Origin: Erigeron canadensis
Taxonomy: Eukaryota; Streptophyta; Magnoliopsida; Asterales; Asteraceae
Reading direction: 5' to 3'
NCBI RefSeq assembly: GCF_010389155.1
Contig: NC_057762.1
Coordinates: forward strand, 4,389,513-4,453,512
DNA length: 64,000 nt
Shown: piece by piece, positions 22,716 to 35,309 of the stretch
How positions within the stretch are numbered: position 1 is the stretch's first letter
Layout: each line of letters begins with the position of its first letter
Translations under genes and position numbers: made by a program
The notes under the pieces: model-generated
Told to the model about the DNA's origin: nothing
What the model saw: only the letters and a program-made list of their open reading frames with translations
The model's database searches: none

Positions 22716-23868
22716 TTAAGCAACCTCATAAGATGGTGGACTTGAGATGAAGTTCACCATTTCCTTTGTCGCTCCATTGATGTCGGTTGCATCCAAATAC
22801 GGCTTCAAACGGTGTCCGTTGACCATTTGCTTTACTCCATCTTTCGGGTCTTCAATTTCAACTTCACCAAACTTTCCAACTCTTGTAATCACATAAGGAC
22901 CCATCCATTTGCTCTTGAGTTTTCCCGGAAAGAATTTCAATCTTGAATTGTAAAGCCAAACTTTTTGGCCAACTTTGAATACCTTCTTCTTCAACTTGGC
23001 ATCATGAACCGCTTTCATCTTGTCTTTGTATGTTGATGCGCATTCATATGCTTCATTCCTCAATTCTTCCAATTCACATAATTGTAACTTTCTTTCCTTA
23101 CCTGCACTCTCAAAATCCATGTTAACGGCCCACAAGGCCCTATGTGCAAGCTCAATTGGAAGATGACAACCCTTCCCATAAACCAACCGATATGGTGTGG
23201 TTCCAATAGGCGTTTTGAAAGCGGTACGGTAGGCCCATAAAGCATCATTGAGTTTGGTAGACCAATCTTTTCTATCAGGCCTAACCGTCTTTTGCAAAAT
23301 TTCTTTAATTTGCCTATTGAAAACCTCAACTTGACCACTCGTTTGTGGGTGGTATGGGGTGGCAATCCGGTGGTTTACTCCATACCGTTTGAGAAGTTTG
23401 CCAAACTAAAAATTTTTGAAATGAGATCCCCCATCACTTATGACCACACGAGGGATTCCAAATCTTGAAAAGATGTTGCTTTGAACAAACTTACAAACAA
23501 CGGTATGATCATTGGTTTTAGTGGCTATGGCTTCTACCCATTTTGAAACATAATCTACGGCCACTAAAATGTAGTAATTACCAAAGGAATTAGGGAAGGG
23601 ACCCATAAAATCAATGCCCCAAACATCAAAAATATTAACAACTAAAATTGGTTGCATGGGCATTTCGTTTCTTTTGGTAATACTACCTAATTGTTGACAC
23701 CTAACACACTTTTTGACAAATTCAGCAGCATCTTTGAAAATGCTAGGCCAAAACAAGCCACACATAAGAACCTTATAACCTGTCTTTTGGCCGCTGAAAT
23801 GACCTCCACATGCAAATGAGTGTGCATGAGTCAACACCTCTTGAATTTCTTCTTCCGAAACACATCTC
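22716..23868 (-). pseudogene. Gypsy integrase region, one in-frame stop
   Basis: Minus-strand reading resumes after the insertion. It shows the zinc-binding part ([11 protein letters not shown], then CVRCQQLG), the core with [21 protein letters not shown] and [10 protein letters not shown] carrying the two catalytic aspartates, and [16 protein letters not shown] with the catalytic glutamate region. The C-terminal part ends about 22716. A TAG at 23406-23408 interrupts the core just after SHFKNF, and the frame continues unchanged beyond it. The 5' side of this frame lies beyond 39973, so the gene is split as well as stopped. Confidence 0.9.
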
Positions 23869-24168
23869 TGTTAGAAATTTAAATAGTGCTTAGTTGTATT
23901 TCTTAACATTGTAATTTTGTGTGTGTGTTATAAGGTTGAGGGGGAGCTTATGTATTATACCTTGAGTATAAATACCCCTCAAGCCTTCTCATTTCATAAC
24001 CTTGTTGATAACATTTGTAACTTTCACACACATTGAAAAGTAATCAATTCCCAATCTTTCCACTCACACATACCTTTCTCTCTCAATACACACACTAACA
24101 CACACACTTCCACCATTGTTATACACCTTACTTCCACATCCGAACACGAACATATTTTGTTTATTACA
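23869..24168 (+). repeat. 5' LTR of the LARD-like element
   Basis: A 300-bp terminal repeat with TG...CA ends. A TATA box TATAAATA lies at about 23967-23974, downstream of a GGTTGAGGGGGAGC word, so transcription probably starts around 24000. The second half is CA/TC-rich. Confidence 0.9.
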
Positions 24169-24170
24169 TA

Positions 24171-24182
24171 TGGTATCAGAAC
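24171..24182 (+). other. Primer-binding site, initiator tRNA-Met type
   Basis: TGGTATCAGAAC begins two bases after the LTR end. It matches the usual copia primer-binding site TGGTATCAGAGC except for one base. Confidence 0.8.
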
Positions 24183-24628
24183 ATAACAACAATCTGTTGA
24201 CGATCTAGAACAATCTCATTACAGATTGATTGTAATTTTGTTCGAATTTCTCTTTTTTTCGTGTTCAAAAACCGTTTACCGCCATAACTGTTCATCACCA
24301 ATACACAATCAATTTTCATTCAATTCTTCTGTTTTTGTTCATAGATTTATTCTAAATCATCTCGAAAAACTTCTTGTTAAGTTTCAGAATCCAATTCAAA
24401 GTTTTGATTAAAAATCGAAATTTTAGAAAATTTGATCAAACTTTGATTTTCACGATTGAGTTGATTTGAGATATGGAATTGTTTCTAGGGTTGTACACGA
24501 TCTTTTTCTGAGCATTTTGATGTTTGGATCAAGTTCTAACTCTCAAAATTGAGTGAGAATTGAGCAATTTTGTATATAAAAAAAAAAGACTATTTTGTCT
24601 TTTCTGTTGTTTTTGCAGGTTTATTCAA

Positions 24629-25050
24629 GACGATCTTTCTCAAAGGAACTAATACGATCTCTTTTAGATCGTTCTAGTATTTTGCTTGCCTGGAAGTTAA
24701 AACGATCTAATTTAGATCGTTCTAGCTGTTGAGTTCTGTGTGAACTGTGTTGTGTGGAATTTGTTTTTGAAGTTGTTGTGGTTGGGAATCACACATTTCC
24801 TTGGGTAACTGATCTCTTTGAGATTGGTTTTGCTCAAAATTCTTCCAAATCATTTTGTTACTCTGCCTAAATTTTCAAAATTTTCCATACTTAGAAAATT
24901 TTTCCATTGTCTTGTTAAAACGATCTAATTTAGATCGTTCTAACTTTTCTACCAATTTTTAAAACAATCTCTTTTTAAATCGTTTCACTTTTTCTTCCAA
25001 TACTTAGAAAATTTTTCAAAGATTCTAAAACGGCCTAAATTTAGATTGTT
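24629..25050 (+). repeat. Palindrome array in the first leader
   Basis: Short inverted repeats recur: ACGATCTCTTTTAGATCGT (24654-24672), AACGATCTAATTTAGATCGT (24701-24721), the same type at 24917-24938, and decayed versions at 24961-24985 and 25028-25050. Each could fold into a hairpin of about 8-10 bp with a tiny loop. They lie between the primer-binding site and the ORF1 start. Confidence 0.75.
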
Positions 25051-25151
25051 CTAGTTTCAAATTTTTTTTCAAATTCAAGTTTTGTTTACAATTTTATCTT
25101 TTTCTTAAATTCAAAAATATGCTTTTTCAATTTGTAATTCAATCTTTACAA

Positions 25152-27272
25152 ATGACAACAATCAACATTGATTCAGAAATTTCAACTAGTGAGGTAAAAT
25201 TCCTTTCCCAAGATGATTACTTGTCTCTTCAAACAACTACTGATATTTTGACATAGCAAAATCTAACTTTGAAAACCAATTTGCAAATAGCTAAACAAGA
25301 GTTTGATAAACTTAATGAAAATTTTTCAGAACTCTCAATAGCTCATGATGCTCTCAAAGTTAACTATGAAAGAAATGCATTTGTCAAGTAACAGTTCTCA
25401 AGTTGTTTCACCCAATGCCCATTTAACCAATAAATGTCAAGACCTTGAAAAAACTGTCCATTCACTCAAGCAAACCATTGAGACCTTACAGCTTGAGAAA
25501 ACCAATGAATGGATAAGAGCAAATGCAAGACAAGAAGATGTTGAGTTTCTCACAAACAAAATGAAAGATATGAGACCAAATTGTGAAAAACATGAAAGAC
25601 AGATTTCTGATTTAAACAGTTCTTGTTTTCTCAAAGGAGTTGAAATTGAAACTCTTCAAAAACAAGTTGAGGATTTAAAAGCAAAAATTTTGTTCTATCA
25701 AGAGAAAATCTACAAAATAAAACAAAATCCTTTTCTGGATTTCACTGCTTATTACAATAAATAAAAGATTGATAGATCAGAACTTCTTCTTGGTTTGGGT
25801 TGTGAGAATCCAACACATTTAGAAAAAATCCAAAAAGAAGATCTTGGTGCTTTGTATGATGAAAATTTTCTTAGACTTGGCATGATTCAAAATTTCATCA
25901 GACCATCTGAAGATGAATTTGAGTCAGATGATGTTGAAAGACCAAAACCAATTCAGATGAACATTGATTATGTTGCTCTTAATATACTTACAAGAAAACT
26001 CATAACAGATCAATCTATGAGTTAGAAGAAATAGACAACATTTCAATTAAAGCAAATGAGTCAAAAGAGTCTTCACAATCAATTTCTCACAGAGCTTACA
26101 TTCCAACTACCATATTGGAAAAAGAGATTGAAAACCTAAAACAAAAGATTGAGTCTCAACAAAAGGTCATTGAACATCTGAAAAATCAAGATCATTCTCC
26201 AAAAGTAAGTGAGACTACCCCTACCCAAATAATGCATAATCATAATTCTGATGATTGTTCCACTCCATCCAATGGGAGTGAGAATTCTTATAAAGAAATG
26301 TAGGGTGGAAGCATCTCTCCTCAAGACATTCAAGAGATGTCTACAATAATGTTATCATCATTCTTTCAAATCGAAGAGAAAGTTCAAGCTTTGAAGGCTA
26401 AACGTCTTGCTTCTGTCAAGAAGATACTTTCTTTTGATACCCCAGTGACCACATCTGATGACCAAAGTAAAGTGACTTTAGAGCATAAGATTGAGATTCC
26501 TAAAGATCTTAAGGCTAAAGCAAAAGCATTGATTGAAAAGATGACTACCAAAACTGGTTCTCAGCCAGAAAGTCAATCAAAAATTGAAAAAGAAGTTAAA
26601 AAACTTTCTTACAAAAGGCCTAAAGTTGAACCAAAGAAGGAATCTAAATCTAAAATTGCTCCAACTTCATTTTATTCACCCAAAGGTCAGCATGCACCAA
26701 CTGTCAAAGGTAAGACAACCATTCCTAAAACCCCAAAGCTCAAGGTTGATATTACATCTGTTTCTAGAACCTTTGCTTCTAAAACTATCTCTAAACCTAG
26801 TTCAATACCTAAGATGTCAAAATCTAGCCAAGTTTTGTTAACAAAAGACACATCTAAGGGTATAATCAGTTATAGGGATTAGTATGGTTGGTTCACTATT
26901 ACAACACCAAAGAAATAGAATCAAAAATCTTCAAACAAGAAAACAAATTATCAACATCAAGAGAAAAACTCAATTAATAAACAAATGTGGATTTCTAAAT
27001 CATCAGTTAGAAAAAAGTGGAAAGCTAATGATTACAAGAAAAATGTTCCAAATAAGGAAAATGATTCAAATTTGAGTAATCAAGCTAAACCATTGTCTGG
27101 AATAAAATCTAAACCTTCTACTGTGATTTCTAAACCATTTATTGTTGATTCTAATGGTATTGTGATGAATTTGAAGAATAAACCTCTTGTTCGTAAACCT
27201 CATTTGTATACCTTGAATAATTCATCTGACCCAAAAGGACCCATTCAACAATGGGTACCTAGAAAAACTTGA
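25152..27272 (+). pseudogene. LARD ORF1: coiled-coil / lysine-rich gag-position protein, broken
   Basis: An ATG at 25152 opens a frame that stops at a TAG near 25254 and then shifts. Longer pieces are 25345-25764, 25795-26025, 26115-26303, 26337-26882 and 26985-27272. The first part is heptad-like and probably coiled coil (QDLEKTVHSLKQTIETLQLE, then EIETLQKQVEDLKAKI). The middle is Lys/Pro/Ser-rich. The end, GPIQQWVPRKT, resembles the end of gag in plant copia elements, where protease normally begins. I see no CCHC zinc knuckle and no protease after it. The position and ending suggest a gag-derived protein, but the N-terminal gag domain is not recognisable. Confidence 0.6.
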
Positions 27273-28388
27273 TTTGTTTTGCAGGTAATAAAGATCTGTG
27301 TTAAATATTTCTACTTTGGAAGCTATTCAGCACATGATCCTGGAATGAGTTTCTTTTCAAAGAAACTATCTCAAATAAGTGCACATTACCAATGCACTTA
27401 CTTGCCTCTACATGTTTTGTAAAAAAATCCTTCATCTCTTTCTATTTTCATTCATTATCTGTCAAACATTGATGCTATGCTTACGTGCAATATGTTTCAT
27501 ATCATGCAATGTTTGAGGGGGAGAAAAAGGATAATTCATGAATTAAGGGGGAGTTTGTGTACTTGCACTATTTGATTAGAAACTCATTGTTATTTTAGAT
27601 AAATATAAAATTTGAAAATTTAAAACTAAATATAAAATTTGAAAATTTAAAATTCATAAAAATATTTTTTTGTTTGTTTTTTTTATTATTGTTTTAAATT
27701 CTGTTATATGAAAAAGCCCAAAAAACAATTGAGCCCAATACCGATTTAATCCATACCCGACCCAGATAACTAAACCCGATCCAGTCAGCCTGACCCGGCC
27801 CACTTTCTTTATCTTCTTCTTTAAGGAGGGAAATCTCCTTTTATTGTCTTTTATCCGATCACATATACCCGTAAACTCACACACACTCACACACCCAATA
27901 TCATCATCATAATCTTTGTTGCTGATCATCAAAACAAAATTAAGGGTTTTGTTGCAAATCTTTTTGTGATCATTTCTTTCCATAACACTATCATCATCTA
28001 ATCACATCCACATGTACTATTTCGAAACTGAATGTAGATCTCATTTTTCGATTTTTCTTGAATTTCTCATGCTTGTTAGTGTTTCTGTGTTAATCATGTA
28101 CATTAGAAGTATGTTTAGGATAAGTGTGAATGATTGTTACATGTTTAAATGCTTTATTTGATGATTTTGAAAATTCAAAAAAACCCTTCCCCCCTGTTCT
28201 TGTGAAAGTAAGATCAGCGTTTGATCTTCAAATTCTGTTAAGTTCATTTTAGATGGTTTATGTCATTGTGATGTTGGTTATTATGTTTCTAAATGTTTTA
28301 GCTTTGCTAAAATTTCATTTTGATACATTGTGTGTGCTGAAGTAATTGTTTGTTTGGCTAATATTTCGTGTTTGGCAAAGTTATTTTA
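27273..28388 (+). other. Inter-ORF region of the LARD-like element, pol absent
   Basis: Where copia pol should be there is only non-coding sequence. Two internal polypurine-like words, GAGGGGGAGAAAAAGG and AAGGGGGAG, lie at about 27510-27555. From about 27700 the text looks like a transcribed 5' leader (pyrimidine-rich with CACACACTC runs). The 28389-30751 solo LTR interrupts it. Confidence 0.5.
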
Positions 28389-30751
28389 TGAAACGACTCA
28401 ACTTATTTTCAACCCAAGAGTATGCAAAATAAAAGAAAAGGAAAACTTATTTCGTTAAATTATACTTAGAAAAAAAAAACTATTGACCAAAATAATGTGA
28501 AAAAGTCAAAATGTTTAAATTCAAAATCTAACAAATTAGAACACCTTAATATGTTATAATAGACATATCCTATAAGTTTCAGACCTTGAAAAAGTTGGAT
28601 GAAGCTCGGAAAAATTTTGTTCGAGAACAGAAGAACTGTGGTCGCGAGCACGGTCGGCCGTGCTCTGTAGCCGTACTCCCAGAAAGTTGAACACCAAGAT
28701 GAAAATATTGCAGACGCTGAGTACGGTAAGCCGTGCTTGCGTCTGTACTGTTACTGCAAACTTTTAAATCACCATTTCACAATTATTTGACCTCAACACT
28801 TGAACCAAAATGGATGAAAACACGAAACTTATTATAGGAGAACTTTTATTTCATTCAAACATTTCAATTTTACAAACCAACGACCAAATGGGTCGATTTT
28901 TCCACATTTACCCAAATTGCCATAACAACCAATATACTAATTGACATCTATTTTCATTTGCCATTAAAACTCAAGACTCTCAATTTTGATAACCATCAAG
29001 AACAACATTGACAATGACAAAGTACATGTACCATGAGCCAAGAGTCCAAAGGAGTCACTATGGGTTCTAGCCATAAACCAATTTTTACCGTAAAAGTCAA
29101 CATTTCCACAATTCATATCATCATAAATTTTCAGGCACTAAATCTTGTTTCCACATCCGGGACAACCTATAAAGGGTAAACAACTAAAAAAATAAGCAAA
29201 GCTTAGTGAATACTATTGCATACGCTTATACACACGAAGGAGGGCAAAACACACGAAGGACTATCACATGTAGCCAATGGCATCGTCATACCATCACTTG
29301 CATACTCACCTTTGCGCTAACAATACATACATGGATCCATATACGCTAAACAATAATCTCAAGAGGTTCTTAGGCCTCAAAGGTTCTTAGGCCTTTATCT
29401 CATCTCAACTATGGGGTTCTTAGGCCCCGGCCTCAAATTAGGCCCTAACGCCGAATCGATTACCACACATGGAATCCACCATCGTATGGTAATCGACCCA
29501 ACGCATATATAAGAGTATGCAAGAGTACTCACCTCCTTCGCGACCACCAAATCCATGATGACCATCTAAAAATCATATTGCTTTTCAACTAGCAATAATT
29601 CACAATTTACACATATAAGGTCATCCATCATATCCAAGGCTATCTAACCATAGCCAAAAACAAATAATTCACTAGCAATTCTTAATCCATTTTCATTCTC
29701 ATCTTGTTCTTGAATTGGCCTCTTTTAAAATCTTAATTTATTTCACAACATCATGACCATAACTCATTTTAATACGAAAATCACCATTTCGTTATCTCAT
29801 CAATATGACCATACACATTTTACTCAAAAATCATTATTTCCATATTTTCATAATCACTTCCATATAGTCATATTACATTATTACTCAAAATCTTCATTTT
29901 CTTACTTTGGCCATAAAAATCACTAAAAACACTTTTATCAAAATATTCATGCACCCACATATCAATATGCTACATTAAAAACAAGAATTTAGAAAAACAT
30001 TACAACATATCCATCTCACTTAAAAAAAATCCCCAATTTATCAATTTTTATGAACCCTAGATTGATTTTAAGTAAATAACTCATTTTAAGAAAAACCCTC
30101 AATTCATCAATTCAAGAACCCTAAATTGAAATTAATCTAAATTGTCCATCTCATCAAAACCCCAAATTAATTACTTGCATGAAACCTAATTTAATTACAA
30201 TAGAATAAAAATTATACCTTTGAGCAATAACAACTAGAATGTAAGAATTACAAATCTTTCTCTTCTCCTTTCTTCTTTGTTTCGACCCACACACAACCAC
30301 ACTCACAATTTCTTCCAAAATTAGATGATTAACCCTTGATTGTTATTATTATCTCTTGAATGATTCTTTAATTAAATTGAAAGGTTAGATATTTGTTTGG
30401 ATTGGAATTACAAGAAGATTATAATTATTAGGGAGATTTCTTGAGTTTGATAATGGAAGAATCAACACCAAATAAGAGATTTAGAAGGATGAATTTAGGT
30501 AGCAAGTTTGGAGAAGAAAACAAGATGATAATATAGCTAGAAGTTGAGTTGTGAATCATCAAGAATGAATTGCCTGGCATTTCCCTCATATGCCACGTCC
30601 CATAATATTTTTGGTGGGTAAAATACCCGCTATCCACTCAAGTTCCAACTAAATTAACCCTTATCCTAAAATAAAATACTATGAAATCATTTTAATGTCA
30701 AGACTATTAATAAGGTTAATTTACATTGGTCTAAAAATAAAGGATGTTACA
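28389..30751 (-). mobile_element. Solo LTR, 2.36 kb
   Basis: On the minus strand the block starts TGTAACATCC at 30751 and ends CGTTTCA at 28389. It is flanked by the perfect 5-bp duplication TTTTA (28384-28388 and 30752-30756). No ORF, primer-binding site or internal domain is present, so a full element was reduced by LTR-LTR recombination. It sits between ORF1 and ORF2 of the host element. Confidence 0.8.
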
Positions 30752-30769
30752 TTTTATGTCTAAGTTGTT

Positions 30770-31391
30770 TGATTCTAAAAATTTAGATCGTTTTAGCTTC
30801 TAAACGACTTGGAAATAAAACGACTTTATAAAAGACTATTCTTGATTCTCATTTCATATAATTTCTTTGAAAACCCTTGTGACTGAGACCAAGACGATCT
30901 TGTCAGGATTGTCTTAGGGTCTGAACGCTGTGTGGTTGATGAATTATGTTTGGATTTCAATTGATGGGTAACTGAATTCTTATGAGTTCGGTTTGCTCAA
31001 AACTGATACTTTTAAGCGTAAGGAGAGATCATGAATTTGATTTCACTTTATATTTTTAAGTGTTAGAAAATCTTTAAAAAGGTGAAGTGAAGTTTTTCTC
31101 AAAATTTTTCCAAAACGATCTAAATTAGATCGTTTCATTTTTCTTCACTTCAAAATTGATTTTAACTGGTAAATTGTAAAACGATCTCTTTTAGATCGTT
31201 TCACTTCTTTTCCCATACTTAAACTTTTTCTCAAGTAAAGGTTTAAAACGATCCAATTTTAGATCGTTTCATCTTCATTTATCCATACTTCAACTTTTTT
31301 TTCAATCTAAAGTTTTCAAGACGATCTAAATTTAGACCGTTTTATTTCTTCAACTAAGTTTAACTTAGAACGATCTAATTTAGATCGTTCT
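30770..31391 (+). repeat. Palindrome array in the second leader
   Basis: The same palindromes as at 24629-25050 return upstream of ORF2: about 31112-31135, 31178-31201, 31245-31269, 31318-31343 and 31367-31391. The last is perfect over 25 bases around a central T, with each arm reading AGAACGATCTAA or its inverse. Half-sites occur at about 30776 and 30889. Spacing between neighbours is about 25-75 bp. Nearby words (GGGTAACTGA, GGTTTGCTCAAAA) also match the first leader, so the leaders are homologous. Confidence 0.75.
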
Positions 31392-31511
31392 GGTTTTCTA
31401 TACTTAGATTTTTTTTTTCCTTCCAAAATTTTTTAATTTTTTTTTATTATTGTGTGGTGTGACAAACTGCTTTGTATGATCATATAATTGTAATATATTT
31501 GAAATACGAGG

Positions 31512-31756
31512 ATCGAACACCTTTGTGTACTTCCTTACTATTCTCAAGTATATTGTACTTATATGATTATACCTTATTTTCAAAGTTCTATACATATCAA
31601 AGTATATAAGAGTACAAATAATTGATCGCCTTTGTGAACTTCTTTGTAAATTTATATATGGAAAATATGTGTTTAACTATTCTGTGTTTATTTTCTCATA
31701 ACAAATGATTTATAAAGGATACACTGAGTTGATCGCCTTTGTGAACCTCCTTGTAT
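31512..31756 (+). repeat. ~110-bp spaced short repeats before ORF2
   Basis: GATCGCCTTTGTGAAC followed by TTCTTTGTA or CTCCTTGTA occurs at about 31624 and 31730. A diverged copy (GATCGAACACCTTTGTGTAC) lies at about 31511. Purpose unknown. Confidence 0.6.
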
Positions 31757-31843
31757 CTTATATAAATTGTTTGTGTGAACCTTGTTATTTGCTATTCAAA
31801 TGTTGTGTTCTGTGTGCGTTAAATTGTCTTTATATCTTAAAAT

Positions 31844-32464
31844 CAGAAAAATATAAGAGAAGAAAGGATCATCAAGAAGAGATTGAACATGATGAAGAGA
31901 TAGCACTTAATGAATCGATTGAAGAAATTCTCACTGCTGGTAATACAAGCAACATGAGAAATAATAGAGTGTTGTATGATCCTTTCAATGCTCCAGGCTT
32001 TCCAATCGTTTCAAGTATCATCCACTTTCACATGCACTCACAGTGGATGTTGACTTAGCTGAAGTATATCTGTATGATATGTGGAGATCAATTACTTTTG
32101 TTCAACCACAAGATCCATCATCCTCAAGAACAAAAGCCAAAGTCAAATCTCCAGAACTACGTCGTCAAGACTATTTTCAATTTCAAATTCACCCTGGAGA
32201 TAATACATATGACTTCGAGTTCAATCTAGATGACTTCAGAAGAATTTTAAGGCTACCAAAAGCAACCTCAAATGGAAGAAATGATTATGATACATTTGAG
32301 TCAAATGATGTGATGTTTGCTGCCTTGATTTCACTTGGTTATGAAGGTCCTTTAACCAAGACGACAAACTTCAAGCTGAAGAAGTTACCAAGAATTTGGT
32401 ATTATGTCTTTTCTATTCTCATCAACTGCCTCACTCCATATACAAGAGACATGGATAACCTGAC
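31844..32464 (+). pseudogene. LARD ORF2, 5' part, frameshifted and cut by a solo LTR
   Basis: Reading starts in one frame (EEIEHDEEIALNESIEEI, then NNRVLYDPFNAPGFP) and moves to another near 32010, where it continues as HPLSHALTVDVDLAEVYLYD. It then runs through FQFQIHPGDNTYDFEFNLDD to the 32465 insertion site. The frame resumes correctly at 35310. The start codon is uncertain (an in-frame ATG is at 31954). The family is a retroelement-associated protein that I recall as common in Asteraceae transposon annotations, of unknown function. Confidence 0.6.
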
Positions 32465-35309
32465 TGTAACATCCCAAATCTTGTTATCGTCTATGTTGAC
32501 CTTTCCGTTAGTCAACTCTGACTTTGTCCGTTAAGAAGTTATATGCAGTTTAATGTAGCTAATAAATATGTGGTTTAATGTGTGTCAATTAAGTAGAAAA
32601 ATGTGTGTCATCATTATGTGTGATTAAAAGTGAGTGATTAAAAGTGACGATAAATTGTTTACCGTTAACACCTTTTATGTTGTGTGTATTTCCGTTAGGC
32701 AATAAGCTAAGTTAAATGTAGTTGTCTTGCATGTGGTCCCTATGTGTTGGTGTCTAATTTCTTACTAATCGTAATGAGTGGTTTAGGGTGAACCTAATAA
32801 CATTTTATTCTAGTCTTAGACTCATTTAAAAAAAAATACCCGAATGAAACATTGTCACGACTTGTAGTGTAGTTGGCCCAAAATAAGAAAATTGAGAAGG
32901 CCCAAAGCCTTTTCGTTGCAGGATTGTAGTATGTGTACAACAAGGGTTAAATAAAAGAATAACATCTTGGCGTTGTTTGTGGCTGGTGCGACGACAAGAA
33001 AAATAATAATAATAGGTATTGTGTTGCTCTTGGCTGGTATACCCGCAGTCAATATAAAGCATTGGTTATTGTCTTCTATCAATATCCAAAAGAAAAGAAA
33101 AGAATTACTGTAAGTTGGTTTTGTGGTGCTTTTTCTCCTTGTCGGCTAGCGTCTCAACAATAGTAAGGAATTCAAATTAACTCTTGTTTTATCTATTTTG
33201 ATGATTGAATAAATATGCATATATATGTTGTAATATAATAATGGATTTGTTGTTTTAGAGAGAGTAATGTCTTGTATTTGTTTTGGGTGGGTCATGTGCA
33301 GTAAACAAAAAAAGAAAAAGTAAAGTTATTTATATATATTCATGATAATAAAACTATTGTATTTTCCTTGATGATAGCATTAATAAAACATATGGATTGG
33401 AGGTCATGTGTGGGTCTAACTGCAGAGTCCATGATAAAGAAAAGAATCAATTTATTGTATGTGTTGTTCTATTGGTTTGGTCGATCTATAGGAAAAAAAA
33501 AGGGGGGGGGGGGGGATGTAATGTTATATTTGTTTAGTCAATATAAAAGTACATAGCTTTTGTCAGATACAAAGAAGTACATTTTGGTTTTGTAGGGACC
33601 CAACTTCATAAACCACTAAAGAGCATTTTTAATAGATTGTTGTTTAGTTATTACATATGGTCAATCAACTACTAAAATTCAGAGTTTTAATTTGCTCTAT
33701 TTGCATTCCACGAGTAGATGGACAGTAAACAAAAGTACCACCTTGGTTAAGTCTTATGATCTACGACTAACAATTGACAAAAGTGATAATATCTTAGCTT
33801 GTAGTGTGTTAAGATCTGGTGTTCTTTTTAGTGATTATTCATTTATAGGCTTTTAAATGAGATAGTATGTATTGTTTAGTCAATTCGTTTGATTTAATAT
33901 TATTTGATATTTATAGGTTGTCGAAAATACATAACAAGCTTGGTAAATTATTATTCGTTGTTTGTGAAGCTGCAAAAGGTAAGATAACTTACTTTTGACA
34001 CATGAAAGACACAACAAAACATAGATTTGATGAATTAATTATCTCCCCATTTTATGTTGTTTAAAATATCTCATGCATATGTTGGGTATGGGATATATGT
34101 GGGAGGTGATTGGGATATTATTTATGCATGCTTAGTAGTTATGATCTCTATTGTGATATTATGATTTAAAGTAGTTTATGAATCACATCATTGATGCATG
34201 CTTAGTAGTTATATTGTGATAATGTGGACTAAGGTGGTTTGTGGATATTTGTGGACTTGTACACATAGTACACTAGACATGATTTCTGTTGCCATGTCAC
34301 GTGCACGTTAAGGGCCTTAATGTGATAAAGTGGATTAAAGTAGACAAAGTGGATTAAAGTAGATAAAGTGGATTTGTGGACATTATTAAGTGTGTAAAGT
34401 CTCGAGCACTAAAGTGGAAAAGAATTAAGCTTAACCCACACTAGTCTAATTGGCTAATGTGCAAAGTGGATCACTCGGGGGTACTGTACATACTCTCGTG
34501 TGACATAACCTAAAGTGGTAGAGTATTTCCGGGTGGTGTGGTTGACCATTAGTGTGTAACGGACTACTCGTGAATATGGTTATGCCTATCCGTAACGAAA
34601 ACGATGGACCACCGTAAGGTCAACCCATCACGTCAGGTGTGAGGTTTCCCTGTGAGGTCTTGTGACCGCCTTCACACAAAACCTTTAAAGTTGTAGATAA
34701 TTGGCATAACCTAATGTGGATTAAAGTGGATAAATGTGGAATTATTGAGTAAATTATTGAGGATTACTAGGCACATTATAGGATTGATGAACTATATTAT
34801 GTGTGATTATGTGGATGTGTATGTGTGGTGCCTATACATATGTGTGAGATGATTTCTTATGAAATGTTTTAATTGGCAAACCTTGTTTTGTACTAACATG
34901 TTATCTTACTCGGCTTTTTAAGCTGACACTTGTGTTTTGTGAAAATGTGTTGTGCCCTCAGGTTAGGCGTTGATCAGTGGCTTGGTAGCTTGCATGTGAG
35001 ATGGGTAGCTTTTATTGAAGCTTATGGACGTTGACTTTAGTTACCCATAGTTGAATAATTCAAGTAGACATTTACTTAGCCAGTTGGCCTTTACTATGTT
35101 TGTTATTTTATTAGTTGATTGTGGATTTCAGTTGGATTATTGGGATGATACTGTTGGTAACACCTTTTCAAACATTTATTATGTTTTATTGATTTCGTTA
35201 GGAATCAAATGGGATTTTTAAACATCGCTTCCGCATTTTGTTAACGGAGTTTTGTTTAAAGTTTAAATTTTTTTTTGAAATCCACATTTTTATAAAGTAG
35301 GGTGTTACA
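32465..35309 (+). mobile_element. Solo LTR, 2.85 kb, inside ORF2
   Basis: The block begins TGTAACATCCC and ends GGGTGTTACA. Flanks are CTGAC (32460-32464) and GTGAC (35310-35314), a 5-bp duplication with one mismatch. There is no coding region. The start matches that of the 28389-30751 LTR (TGTAACATCC), so they may be related families. It contains a run of 14 G at about 33500. Confidence 0.75.

Noticed and set aside
24629..25050. Possible CRISPR-like array of palindromic repeats
   Set aside because: The window is plant nuclear DNA, repeats are imperfect, spacing is irregular and the array lies in an LTR element leader.
33490..33515. Poly-G run as a functional G-quadruplex
   Set aside because: A single homopolymer run beside poly-A inside a solo LTR is more likely slippage or an assembly-sensitive site.
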